A DNA stretch of 46,584 nucleotides, from the NCBI GenBank assembly GCA_905221605.1, contig CAJNDS010000271.1, positions 135,001 to 181,584 on the forward strand, read 5' to 3'. This stretch comes from Symbiodinium natans. Taxonomy: Eukaryota; Sar; Dinophyceae; Suessiales; Symbiodiniaceae. Made by a program: the position numbers and the translations under genes. The notes below the pieces were generated by a model. The model searched no databases. It was not told where the DNA came from and saw only the letters and a list, made by a program, of their open reading frames with translations. The stretch's first letter is position 1, and every line of letters starts with the position of its first letter. Positions 29,033 to 38,969 of the stretch are shown in pieces.

Positions 29033-29230
29033 TGTTGTCAGCGCACAAGTGCCACTCTGCCAGTGACCCTCTGAAACCGTTGAGGCTCGAGTGCAGGGCT
29101 CATACAGTGGGTCACCGAAACACAAGCAGTATAGGTGCAATAGAGAAATCTTAAAGGAGAGGAATTCCACTGAAGGGCTTCTATGTACAGGTGCAGCCAA
29201 AAAAACTGACACACTAGGTCACCGAAACAC
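29033..29230. repeat. direct repeat, copy 2 (partner 27421-27616)
   Basis: Second copy of the approximately 195-bp repeat, about 1.6 kb from the first. It precedes the acidic-repeat gene just as copy 1 precedes the coiled-coil gene. Confidence 0.85.
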
Positions 29231-29238
29231 GAGCTGCC

Positions 29239-29771
29239 ATGGACCCGCGGTCTGCTCTGAAGTCAAAAGCAAAGCCGACGGAGCCACCTGCACCTTGGCT
29301 GGATGCGCAGCGGACCTCAGAGCAGCAGCCGGCTCAGATGCTTCAGACTGCTCTGCAGACGAAAGCACAGCCGACGGAGCCACCTGCACGGCTGGATGCG
29401 CAGCGGACCTCAAAGCAGCCGGCTGAGCAGGAGCAGGGTGAGGTGGAGCTTCAGGGTGAGGTGGAGCTTCAGGGTGAGGTGGAGCAGGGTGAGGTCAAGC
29501 AGGGTGACGTGGAGCAGGGTGACGTGGAGCAGGGTGAGGTGGAGCAGGGTGAGGCGGAGCCCCGGACATGTTTTGGATTTTTCGTTTGATGGTTTTCATG
29601 TGTTGTGCAAGTCCAGTCAGGCACTTAATCCAAGTCTAAACTTAGGTGACTGCAGAGCACATCCGCTCCAAGTGGAACCAGTTCGTGGATGAGCTCCCCA
29701 CTTGGTGGAGCCACCTGAAGGTCAAGGGCTCCGGATCCGTTTCAAGCTCCTTTGACCGACTGCACAGCTGA
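29239..29771 (+). CDS. acidic repeat protein, unknown
   Basis: Exon 1 (29239-29553) starts at ATG and holds two degenerate copies of a Lys/Pro unit (KAKPTEPPAPWLDAQRTSEQ and KAQPTEPPARLDAQRTSKQ), then an acidic array QGEVE / QGDVE of about nine units encoded by a 15-18 bp minisatellite. A GC donor (GAG|GCGGAG) and TTAG|GTG acceptor can join it in phase 0 to 29646-29771 (AEHIRSKWNQFVDELPTWW..., stop TGA). The second part looks like real coding sequence, but its link to the first is inferred. I do not recognise the family; the array looks disordered. Confidence 0.5.
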
Positions 29772-30097
29772 CAATTGCAACACCCTGGCAAAAGAAGATT
29801 CGCTGTTCTAGAAGTCTGCAGAGAATCCAAAGACCGAAGCCCTGGTGTGTCACAAAAAGCTGAGGTCGGTTGCCTGGGCCGATGGTTCGCCTTCGAGGCC
29901 TGTTGCCAGGGTCACAGCTTCCACAACGAAGTCCCACAATAACAAAACCATCTGCTGAAGCCCAGCTGTCGACTGAGTTTACACTTCACAGTCACATCAT
30001 CTGTGCAGCTGCCCTTGTGTGTGTGTGCTTGTGTTGCATCGAAGTGTTTTTGGGTTTTGTGCTTTGGGAGAGGTACAGGAGAGGTCAGGTACTACGG

Positions 30098-30376
30098 GAG
30101 AAGGTAAAGGGGGAGAGTGCTGCGGCTGTGTGCTTGCAGGAATATACATAGCGCAACCGGTTGCGCTTTGGGAGTGCTTGCAGGTTGCAAGCACCTGGAA
30201 GACACTTACGGCTGTGTGCTTGCAGGAATATACATAGCGCAACCGGTTGCGCTTTGTGAGTGCTAGCAGGTTGCAAGCACCTGGAAGACACTTACGGCTG
30301 TGTGCTCAGGAATATACATAGCGCAACCGGTTGCGCTTTGTGAGTGCTTGCAGGTTGCAGGTAAAGGGGGAGAGTG
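30098..30376. repeat. three-copy tandem repeat with an 18-bp perfect palindrome
   Basis: Units of 86 and 84 bp, each containing AGCGCAACCGGTTGCGCT (30150-30167, 30236-30253, 30320-30337), followed by GTGCTTGCAGGTTGCAAGC. The array is bracketed by direct repeats of GGTAAAGGGGGAGAGTG at 30103-30119 and 30360-30376. Confidence 0.95.
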
Positions 30377-30688
30377 TAGCGGGGAGGGCTCCGCCAACAA
30401 GCAAACAAATAGCCTCCAAACCCTAGACCCTAAACCTCAACCACCAGTACAGTACATGTTCTGTCGAAAGAACCTTGCAAGCAAGCAGACTCTGCCCCTT
30501 TTTTTTCCCTCGCAAGCGAGTTGGACTTCTGAATCTTTGTGTGTGCATCAGTACACAAATTTCAGCCATGAAACTCATGGTATTCAAAGCAAGTCGAGGC
30601 TTGCAGTATCGATTCCGGGGTAAGAGCTTAAGGTTTGAGGAAATCTGCCACAGTGGTTTGATTCAGGAATAAACTGCAACCCTCGCAC

Positions 30689-31234
30689 TCACACGCCCCG
30701 GGCAGCAAGCATATCATTAAAGACAGTGACATGCTCCCAAGTCCATGTCGGCTGGCAGGCGAACATGTCCTGGGCCATTGGCATAGACAGCTCAAGGAAC
30801 TTCTTCAAAGCCAACACCCAGCGGCGCAAATGGTAGAAAACCTTTCGGCTGCGACGACACTCGGATCCTGCATCGTAGACGAACATCAGGAATCCTTCTG
30901 TAAAATCGCCCGCATTCTTGTCGTCGCTACGACCATACATCTCACGTGGAAGGAGGACCACCATGCCGAAGTACCAGAACCAGTTTCCTGGAGAGAAACG
31001 GTTTCCAGCCTCAGGGTTCTCACGGTGGAATTCCATCCACCGATGGTGCCAATGCTTGATCGGCGTTCCCAGTGTCCAGCTGGCTCGGTACCTCTCCATG
31101 AGCAACTCCAGGAAACTTTGCTCCTCAAACAGCGTTGTGTAAAGCTGAACCAGCAACTGGTGCAGCTCCTCTCTTGCTGATGGCAGCTCGTTAAGTTCCA
31201 CCAGAGGCTGCTGAGCATTTCCGGCCACGGCCAT
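30689..31234 (-). CDS. unknown single-exon protein
   Basis: 181 residues from ATG at 31234 (MAVAGNAQQPLVELNELPSA) to a stop at 30689. It is rich in Trp, Phe, His and Arg with amphipathic helices (REELHQLLVQLYTTLFEE, LELLMERYR) and a central aromatic part (HWHHRWMEFH, NWFWYFGMVVLLP). The length, ATG start and composition support a real gene, or a last exon whose first part happens to contain an ATG. It lies opposite the plus-strand genes around it. Family not recognised. Confidence 0.6.
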   Translation of the reverse strand: MAVAGNAQQPLVELNELPSAREELHQLLVQLYTTLFEEQSFLELLMERYRASWTLGTPIKHWHHRWMEFHRENPEAGNRFSPGNWFWYFGMVVLLPREMYGRSDDKNAGDFTEGFLMFVYDAGSECRRSRKVFYHLRRWVLALKKFLELSMPMAQDMFACQPTWTWEHVTVFNDMLAARGV

Positions 31235-31690
31235 TGGCAAGTTGGGACAGTCAGACAAACAAGGACTGCAGTGGGGCCAAAATTGCTGAAGAAAACACAA
31301 TGTCTAATATCCAGTGTAACAAGAATGCTCTTGTAAACTGTGTGGAACTAAAAGTCCAAAGCCCTAAGACGGCCCGCCTTCATTTCTTTCCAGAAGCAGC
31401 CCCTTTAGTGCATCCATGTCGAGTAGTAGGTGCATATTTCAGCACAAAGCACTCCTTTAACTTCAGCACTAAGCCTTAGTCACTAAGCACTCCTTCAAGC
31501 CACCCTCTACCCCCTGTCTCGGACCTCCAAATGTGCCAGTGCTCCACTGTTTCCAGGCATACCAGCGCACCATCATCATGTCCAGGGCCTAGCAGGCTTT
31601 GCAAGTCCAGGGTTTAGGGTTTAGGAGTTAGGTTTAACTCTTATTCAACTCTCCTAATCAACCTTCCTAGAGCCTTAACACTTTGAACCT
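31235..31690. other. spacer with a dispersed repeat
   Basis: 31317-31396 matches 35573-35652 (AAGAATGCTCTTGTAAAC, GGAACTAAAAGTCCAAAG, then CTTTCCA-AAGCA). A short TTTAGGG tract is at 31612-31640. No gene seen. Confidence 0.6.
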
Positions 31691-32010
31691 TCCTAAAGGT
31701 TTAGGGCTTGGGCTCGGGCATCGGTTTGGGTATCCAAGCCTGGGCATCGATTTGTTTCGGGTTTCGTGGGTATCGGGTTTTGTGGGTTTGGGGTTTGGGT
31801 ATCGGTTTGGGTATCGAAGCCTGCAGTTGTTTGTTTCGAGTTTCGTGGGTATCGGGTTTTGTGGGTTTGGGGTTTGGCCTTCTCAGGCTGCGCCGCGAGG
31901 CGCAATGCCTGGTTTCCTGGGTATCGGGTTTAGTGGGTTTGGGGTTTGGGCTTCTGAGGCTGCGCCGCGAGGCGCAAAGCCTGCAGTTTGTTTGGAGGGT
32001 TGTGGGTTTG
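31690..32010. repeat. tandem GGGTTTGGGGTTTGG repeat with GC hairpin motif
   Basis: Four imperfect units of about 75-90 bp built from GGGTATCGG, GGGTTTGGGGTTTGG and TCGTGGGTATCG. Two units carry the hairpin-prone motif GGCTGCGCCGCGAGGCGCA. A related single unit is at about 35240-35320. The apparent ORFs are repeat artefacts. Confidence 0.8.
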
Positions 32011-32443
32011 GGGTTTAGTGTTGGGGGTACCCAAACGAGTCTCAGTCCGTACCCTACACTTCTGCGAGCAGCACACTTGGCCCCAGCTTTATGTAGTCGT
32101 GCCTAGTTCATGGTTTGCGTTCACGCTCTAGAGTTTAAGTTGTACGGTTCGGTGCAGTATGTTCAGCAGCCACAAGGAGTAGGCCGCCACAGTGCCGAAA
32201 GGCGCAGGGGCGATCGTACAAGAAATTGCAAACCCAGGGTGCAGTGTAGAAACCAGTTTGTGCATTCCATAGGATTTAAGGCTTAGGTGTAGTCAGTGTA
32301 GTCTTGCAGCAAAGCCCTGTGCCACCTCACCTCAGGCAAGACTGCAACCGTGATGAGCATACTGTTGCAGGAAGCTAATAATTACATAGGCTGTTCTTAA
32401 CATAGCCCCCCCCCCAGCCAACCACTACAGCCACTAGCTCGCA
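32011..32443. other. probable 5' region of coiled-coil paralog 2
   Basis: No ORF of note. A C run lies at 32406-32414 shortly before the ATG at 32444. GCCGAAAGGCGCAGG at about 32193 is another relative of the GC hairpin motif. Confidence 0.4.
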
Positions 32444-33713
32444 ATGTCGGGCCCATGGAATCCAGGTTGGAGTCAACACTGGAACCAACACTGGAATCAA
32501 GATTGCAGACAAGGTTGGAGTCAAGAGTCGACAGAGCCGGCTTCATCCCACAATGAGCCTCAGCTCACCCGCAGGCAAAGGGAGAACAAGCGAAAAAAGG
32601 AGACTCCATCCAACGAGGAAAGAAGGGACTTGCGGTGGGCCGTCAGCAAAAAGCTGACTGCCACCCAGGAGGAAACACTTTCGCTGCAAGACCAGCTGGC
32701 TGAAGTCACCCAGCAAAGGGATGCGCTGCAAACCCAGCTGGATGCAACTGCCGAGGAGAGAGACACACTGCAGAAGCAGTGCTCGGATCTGCAGGCCCAG
32801 GGGGACAAGCTGCAAACCCAGCTGGACGCAACCACCGAGCAAAGAGACACACTGCAAAAGCAGTGCTCGGATCAGCAGGCCGGGCAGGTTTAGGGTTTAG
32901 GTTTAGGGTTTAGGGTTTTGGGTTTTGGGTTCAGGGTTTGGGGTGCAACTCCTGTCCTAAACCTGAAACCGTACATGAAACCCTGTCCCTTGTTGTTGCC
33001 TCTGCTTGACCCTAACAGGTGCAACTTGAAGACCTGGAGCATCGGTGGGCGAAGTGCGTCGAAAGCAACAGGCTGGTCGAGGAGGAGCGCGACAGGCTCC
33101 TGAAGGACAACCAGGCCAGGTACGGTTCCATACTCCAAGTAACTAATCGGAAGCATAAATTGGATGCAATCTTCAGAAAACCCGAATCCAACTGATGTCA
33201 GGAGAAAGACCAGAAACTGAAGGAGGCAGAGGAGCTCATCTCTGAGCTTCAAATTTGTCAGGCCGGCAAGGCCAATTCAATGCAAAGTAAACCCTAAACC
33301 CTTGGCCCCACTCTTAAGGCCCGCAAGCCCCATGCAAAGTCTTCCATGCACAGTCTTCTCATTAGCCCTAAACCCTGAACCCTGAACCCTAAACCCTGGC
33401 CAGGAAAATGAAACGAGGCAAGCAGATCTGCTCAAGGATCAAATGGGAAATTGGATCGTGGATGCGGCCAGAGCAGATGTGTACAAGGAGAGAATGGAAA
33501 AGGCTCTTTTGGAGGTGGCCAAGTACAAGGCAGGACTGTGGATGTGCACAGCCTAGGGTTCAGGGTTTAGGGTTTAGGGTCTAGAGGTGGCTTAGAGTCT
33601 GAGAGCCCTGACAGGAGAAAATCTCCGAGCTGGAGAAAGGGGCCTCGCAGAGTGAGGCGGATCTTCGAAGTGCTCAAGAGCCTGCCAGCACTGCAGAGGC
33701 GGACATGGAGTAA
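32444..33713 (+). CDS. coiled-coil protein, paralog 2
   Basis: Five exons: 32444-32878, 33019-33114, 33202-33270, 33404-33529, 33615-33713 (TAA). All introns are phase 0. Donors read best as GC (CAG|GCCGGG, CAG|GCCAGG, AAG|GCCAAT, AAG|GCAGGA); in introns 1 and 2 a nearby in-phase GT (32888, 33139) is an alternative. The N-terminus has an NQHWNQ-type Trp/Gln/Asn repeat (SQHWNQHWNQD), then a basic patch (RRQRENKRKKE) and a long coiled coil with repeated QRDALQTQLDATAEERDTLQ units. Introns 1, 3 and 4 carry TTTAGGG or CCCTAAA. A GT donor inside the last codons (33709) could splice to 33788 and extend the C-terminus. Role unknown; paralog of 27696-28719. Confidence 0.75.
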
Positions 33714-33913
33714 AGACCGGGTTTGGGGTTTAGGGTTCAGTGTTGAGGGGAGCACTCATACCAACACCAGTCATTTATTTGTTCCAGGCAGAGAAGACCG
33801 TGTCTCATGTGGCTTGGGAAGCACTTCATGTTCATTTCCCTATTATATACATCTTAAAACTTAAAACCTGGAAGACTTGAACCCTAAACCCCAGAAACCT
33901 CTTCACATCCAAG

Positions 33914-34877
33914 GATGAGTCAACAGCTGGAGAGGGGCAGCCGACTACTGTACGCCCGGCTGGAACTTTGCAGCAGGAGTCCAAGGCAGTGAAGAAGGGT
34001 ACTCTGTTGTAACTGCCCCTGTGCCCTCTCCTGTAACTGTTTCTATTTTTTTGAAGGCGGTTAAAATTAAGCGAGTCAGAAGCTGTGTGCAAAGGCGGTC
34101 TCCTCACTGGCAAAAGTCAAAGAAGAGCCCTCACTGGAAAAAGTCAAAGAAGAGCCCATGTCGGACGACGACATGCCAATGTGGGTGGAACACGAGATTG
34201 CGGAGCAGATCAAAGCCGACCTGTTGGAGGTGATCGATAGTGGGTGGGCCTACGACCGGTTCCACACGCAGCTGTATCCGAGGCCGGTGCGAGCTGCAAA
34301 TGGCACTCCTGAAACTTGGAATGACCACGAAGGCCGGTTTGTCAATGCCAAGCTGGCGCAGCGCTGGCAAAAGTGGTCGTACTGCCCGGAGCCGGAACGT
34401 GTTTTGGCATCCTTCTTGGCAAGCCGGCCTGGGCTCCTCAGACTGGATGAGGAGTTGATGGGCCCGTCGACCCACCTTCTAGGCTTTTTGCGGGTGACGC
34501 TTCCGCCACAAGGGCAGCCGCTGCCTGGAGCCAACACCGACGAGACCGGTGTGGCCTTCCACGGCACACACCCGTATTGCCTCCGCAGGATCCTGCTGGA
34601 AGGTCTGCAGCCCTCCACTGCTGAAAGATCAGGCTCGCGTTATTTTTCTGGAGATGATGGTGAGTTTGAGGGCTTGTACGCCCACCACATGAACCGAGCG
34701 TCAAAGGCCCTGAACTACGCTCCGTTCTACTCGTTCATGTTCTTGGATGTCGGACCTGAGGTCAAGTGGTGTCCCTATGCCCTGAGGACAGTGGTCGAGA
34801 TCCAGTATGTCGTCGCGAACTCCAGGCCAAACAAGAAGTCAGATCAGTTGCTTAGGAGCCCAGGAGGTGAACTTTAA
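33914..34877 (+). CDS. putative ADP-ribosyltransferase-like protein
   Basis: The ORF from ATG 34158 gives 239 residues and is open back to 34080, adding a twice-repeated KVKEEP motif. An exon at 33914-33993 (DESTAGEGQPTTVRP...) probably precedes it. Residues 133-150 read VAFHGTHPYCLRRILLEG, residues 172-189 contain GLYAHHM...ALNYA, and residues 211-219 VVEIQYV. The order His-Gly-Thr, then Tyr, then Glu resembles the H-Y-E pattern of PARP-type or RNA 2'-phosphotransferase-type folds. The fold is a motif-level guess. The N-terminal part (PMWVEHEIAEQIKADLLEVIDSGW) is unassigned. It may be the 3' part of the same gene as paralog 2, about 200 bases upstream. Confidence 0.5.
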
Positions 34878-36336
34878 ACTTTTGGATATACAAAGCCCCT
34901 ACTAAAAGAAAAGTTTAAACTTTTTTGGGCCAGGGTATTGGGCAACTAAGGTTGATCCTGAAACCAGGATGTTACAAGGTCGTCGCCCTGCTTGTCCAGA
35001 CAAAGGCCCCGAGCCAAATGCAGCTCGGGGAATGGATTGGCCCGTACAAAGCAAAGGAGGAGGCTGCAGCGCCGCCGGAGAGGTGAAAAAGTTTCCCATT
35101 CTGGAAACCTGATGATAAGATTGCCTGAGTTAGTGTACTTTGTGGTTTGTTTTTTTGGGCATTTATGTCGTCCCTCAGGAACCAATTCCATAATCTTGGG
35201 AACTTTTTCCGAGATCTTGGGACATGTGTAAATTTGTTCAGGTTTGGGGTTTGGACTTTGTTCGGAGTTTGGACTTCTCAGGCTGCGCCCCTCGGCTCAA
35301 AGCCTGCAATTTATTCGGAGGGTTCGGAGGCTGCACCTTTCAGTGTTTCTGTATGGGGACATACTTGAATAGGAACTGTTTGCAGTTCTAAGGAACCTTG
35401 CCTTTCAGGCTGCACCTTTCGGCGCAAGCCGTTTGTTTCTGTGTGGAGAAGACAGGTGAGTAGGAACTGGTTTGCAATTATACTATCTTGCAAATCACCT
35501 GTCAGAATTCCTGGAACTAGAAAGCATCATCCCCCCAAACCGTTCCAAACAGAATCACTAATCTCCAGCCAAACAAGAATGCTCTTGTAAACGGTGTGGA
35601 ACTAAAAGTCCAAAGCCCTAAAACGGCCCTCCTTCATTGCTTTCCAAAAGCAAGTGGCTCTGCTGGTCTTTCCAGCCTCGATACCCAGAAAGCCCTCCCA
35701 ACCATCCACAAGCTTTGTCCCTAACGAACAACTGCAGGCTTTGTTGGACTGCGAGGAGGAGGTGCAATGCCGCGAGGAGGCGCAGTACCGCCAAGGGCCG
35801 CTATGTGCAAGTAAGCTTTGGTGGAGGAAAAACGGTTAAGAAGCAAGCAAATGGCCATAAAGCTTACTTTTACCAGGGGTTGCCTATAACACAGAAGGTC
35901 AACAATTTGACTAAAGCTTACTTGTTGACTTTGCCTGCTTTGCCTGCTTCAGGAGCACAAAACTAATCATTCATCCTCTGCATCCTCATCATCCTCATTG
36001 TCCGCTGGCAGTTGTGCTCCCGATTCTGCTCGCACTCGTATCGGTCGAACTTCGGCTGGCATCTCTCTTGCAGGAACAGGAGGGCCGCCATCATCATCAA
36101 CGAACCTGAGAGACAAAGAGTGTAGGGTTTAGGGTTTAGGGTTTAGGGACAATATCAGCCTAAGGCTTCTAAGGGTGAAGTGGGCTGTGTCCGGGTCACT
36201 GGTTGTCGATCCTTTGTTCAACTAAGCAGCCTGTGGTTCAAGAACTCGTACTGGGCAGGTCTTGGATGCCGTCTGAGTGTGCCTTTGACCCAGCTGACCA
36301 AGAATTCACAAGCAGCATCCTCAGCATGAGTTGGAA
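34878..36336. other. spacer with dispersed repeats
   Basis: 35240-35430 carries GGTTTGGGGTTTGGAC and two copies of the GC hairpin motif. 35573-35652 is the second copy of the dispersed repeat at 31317. 36124-36149 is TTTAGGG. A weak plus-strand frame at about 35720-35816 (QALLDCEEEVQCREEAQYRQ) may be an exon but is unsupported. Confidence 0.5.
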
Positions 36337-36562
36337 TCAGGATCCATTGAAGTCTAGGGCCAACGTCTTATGGTAACAATGCTGGTTCACTATAGTTTGC
36401 AGCAAAGTTTCGCTGATGCAACCTTCCCTGTGAGCCTGCTGGGCCTTGGCTATGACCTTCTCTTTGTCTTTGATGTTCTTGCGCGGGTAAATTCCTTGAG
36501 GTTGTCGTGAAAGTCTAGCTTTCATCGCCGGCACTTGTGCTCCAGGGAGTAGCAGGCACACC
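36337..36562 (-). CDS. unknown last exon
   Basis: Minus-strand frame after an acceptor-like TTCAG|GTG near 36562, ending in a stop at 36337. It is Lys/Gln-rich (VCLLLPGAQVPAMKARLSRQ, KNIKDKEKVIAKAQQAHREG) and plausible coding sequence, but not recognised. It could belong to a gene with exons further right. Confidence 0.4.
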
Positions 36563-37015
36563 TGAAAGTATCGACGAGAAGCCATCCTTTGTCTTACAAC
36601 GAGGACGATGTCCTCAGGGTGGGAAGCTGGGGCCCCTGGCCATGCTGTCACAGGCACTTGCAGGTACCCCAGTGCTCGGAGAGTTGTGATCTCAAACCTG
36701 GGCTACAAAGTTTCTTCAAATTTTCACACCAGGATCTGCCTATACCAAGCCAACCTCTCACACAGAAAAGAAAGCTCTCACTTGCAGTAGCAGCAGCGAG
36801 TGTGGCGCTTGCGGTCCTGTTAGGTTTGCAAAAACCAAGCCAAGCTCTTCCCACCAGCTCTTCCAGTCGGCTTGTTGGTCGCCTTGCTGTTGCTTGGTAA
36901 CCACTCGGAATTAAAATTGATAGTTTCCAACCCCCCCTCCCCCCTTCCCCCCACCAGCCCCTCTCCAGGCAAAACTCTGGATCCTCAAACCATGGCCGAA
37001 ATACCACAAAGACTC

Positions 37016-38428
37016 TTACATAACCATGGCCGAAATGCCTTTCCAAGCACCTCGGAAAGATGCACCACCATCCACCTTGGAATCCTGAAGGAATCCAGTG
37101 TACAGGGACACCAGCTCATCTGGTGTGCTAAACTCGCTGTTGGAGCACTTGACAACTGCCTGCCCGCCTAGGGCATCCAGCGGCCCATGGGTATGCCCTT
37201 TTTCAGGGTACAGCAGGGAGATCTTGTCGAGAACCCCGAGGACTTTGAGTTTGATGCACCAGGAAAGCAACAACCCATTTTTACAATCTCGAGAACAGTT
37301 GTCCTGCAAGATGGCCACGTGGTGAGGAAGGGAAGAGTTGCAACTCCTGTAGACGATGTCCAATACCCGAGCCATCCCTTCAACGTTCGAGTTGGTGTTC
37401 TTGAAGTTGTCTGGGTCCTTTATGTCAAAGGCCAGGGCGTGGCCTTGGGCCCACAGCATCATCACCGACAGGCTCGGTCTCAGCAAAGCGTCGAAGGCAT
37501 GTGTCTTAGTCAGTACCCTGGGACACTTGTGTTTAGCCTGGTCCAGGGCATCGGCCCGGAGCAGCAGAACGCTGAGGGATTCCTGGATGTCCCTCATCCT
37601 GACTCCCATTCCTTGCACAAAACAAATACCCAAAACCATATGGCCATTTTGCAGGACACCTGCCCTAGCGCCTGTAAAAAGAATTACTTTCCTGGGGCAT
37701 CAAGCTAAAAATCCTCAGAGTTCTTGACAGGGTCTCTGTGTAAGCTGATCGGGGTCAACAGAAAAGTGAATGCTAAACTTGCCGAAGAACGCAAAGTTGT
37801 CCTCAGCTGAACGCTGAGAGCTGCCCACCGAAGGTCTGCCTCGCGATCCTGCCATTGAAGCATCAGGTGTCTGATGTACTCATCCAAGGTCCTTGCTCAG
37901 GGCTGGATACTTATCCCCACAGAGAGGTCGCAATTCTCTTCGGGTCTCGTTTGTGCCCAGGGGCTGGGCTCTCTGAGCAGCAGTGAGATGCTGCCGGAGT
38001 TGCTGTTTGAAGCTCCTTAAGTCACTCTGTTTCTGTGCCCCATGCACCTACATGGACTGGACTGCCCACAAAACTGCTGAGTCTAGGCCAAGCAGCCAGC
38101 AAGTGTCGCAAACGGGATGCTCTCCAGCATTCTTGCGGAACTTGAGCCACCCGCGGCACTCTCGGACTGCCCGGCAGAAAGTGCTGAAGGACGGTACAGG
38201 GTGACTGTTCTCTTTGGCCCATTGCTGGAGCCATAGGAACATCATAGCAGGTCGAGCCACACCCAGATACCGCCTGGGACCTGGTCCGACACCTGGACCG
38301 CCTAGCACCTTCTCAGGTGCTTCAAGGAGCGAGCAGCATTGCAGAGAGCATGATGCCACTGTGCGAGCTTCAGCATCTTCTGCAGCATCTACGTCAGACG
38401 AAGATGACGATCCGCTTCTTGCTTCCAA
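37016..38428 (-). CDS. DUF7869-like protein, multi-exon
   Basis: Three coding blocks on the minus strand. About 38428-38090 has STFCRAVRECRGWLKFRKN and a CDTC pair; about 37985-37800 has LDEYIRHLMLQWQDREADLRW; 37612-37016 has HVAILQDNCSRDCKNG, KISLLYPEKGHTHGPLDALGG and a stop at 37016. The pattern D-N...K-N...G-H-T-H...L-D with an upstream FRK...C..C and HL..Q..DR segment is what I know from DUF7869 proteins, which are widespread and often multi-copy in oomycetes and algae; their function is unknown, possibly transposon-derived. Exact splice points are not settled; GC donors are available. An overlapping start region at 38428 is low-complexity (SGSSSSSDVDAAED). Confidence 0.5.
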
Positions 38429-38969
38429 CTGCCGCCGCCTCCATTGGTGTTTGGGGTTTGGGGCTTAGAAAACCCTGCTTCTTCTACACAAACTCTGAAC
38501 TTGCGATCATGATTGAGAAGCAAACACATCGAAAAAGTGCTTGACCAAACAAGGATCGAGTCGACGATCTTGGTCTTGTGTGCGCCGGAAGAACTTGTCT
38601 CGAATCGGAACTTGTCTGGCATGCCTTCAGCATCGTACTGATAACGATGCCACAGAAATAGCTTGCAAACCCGCAGCATCGGACTGTTCGCCGGGTTCTT
38701 TGATCTCATGGAGTTGGCCTCGGCACGCCTGTCTGGCACCCCTTGTAACACCTTTGTTCTTCAATGCGCATGGCTGAATAAACATCAATGCAGTGAAACA
38801 ATGATAAAAGTTGCACAAATTGCTTGCCCAAACACTCGGTGCACGCGACCATAGCCAACCTTGACAGTGAACTCTGAACAAAACAACCCGCAAGGGAAAG
38901 TGAAGCAAAGAAAGCACAAAAAGAACTGCCAATTGCGAAGAAGATGCACAAAGGAAAGCCAGAGCGCTC

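Noticed and set aside
30098-30376. CRISPR-like array
   Set aside because: Only three long, nearly identical units with no unique spacers, in a eukaryotic genome; it is an ordinary tandem repeat with palindromes.
31693-32106. Gly/Leu-rich repeat ORFs
   Set aside because: They follow the GGGTTTGGGGTTTGG tandem repeat and change frame freely between units.
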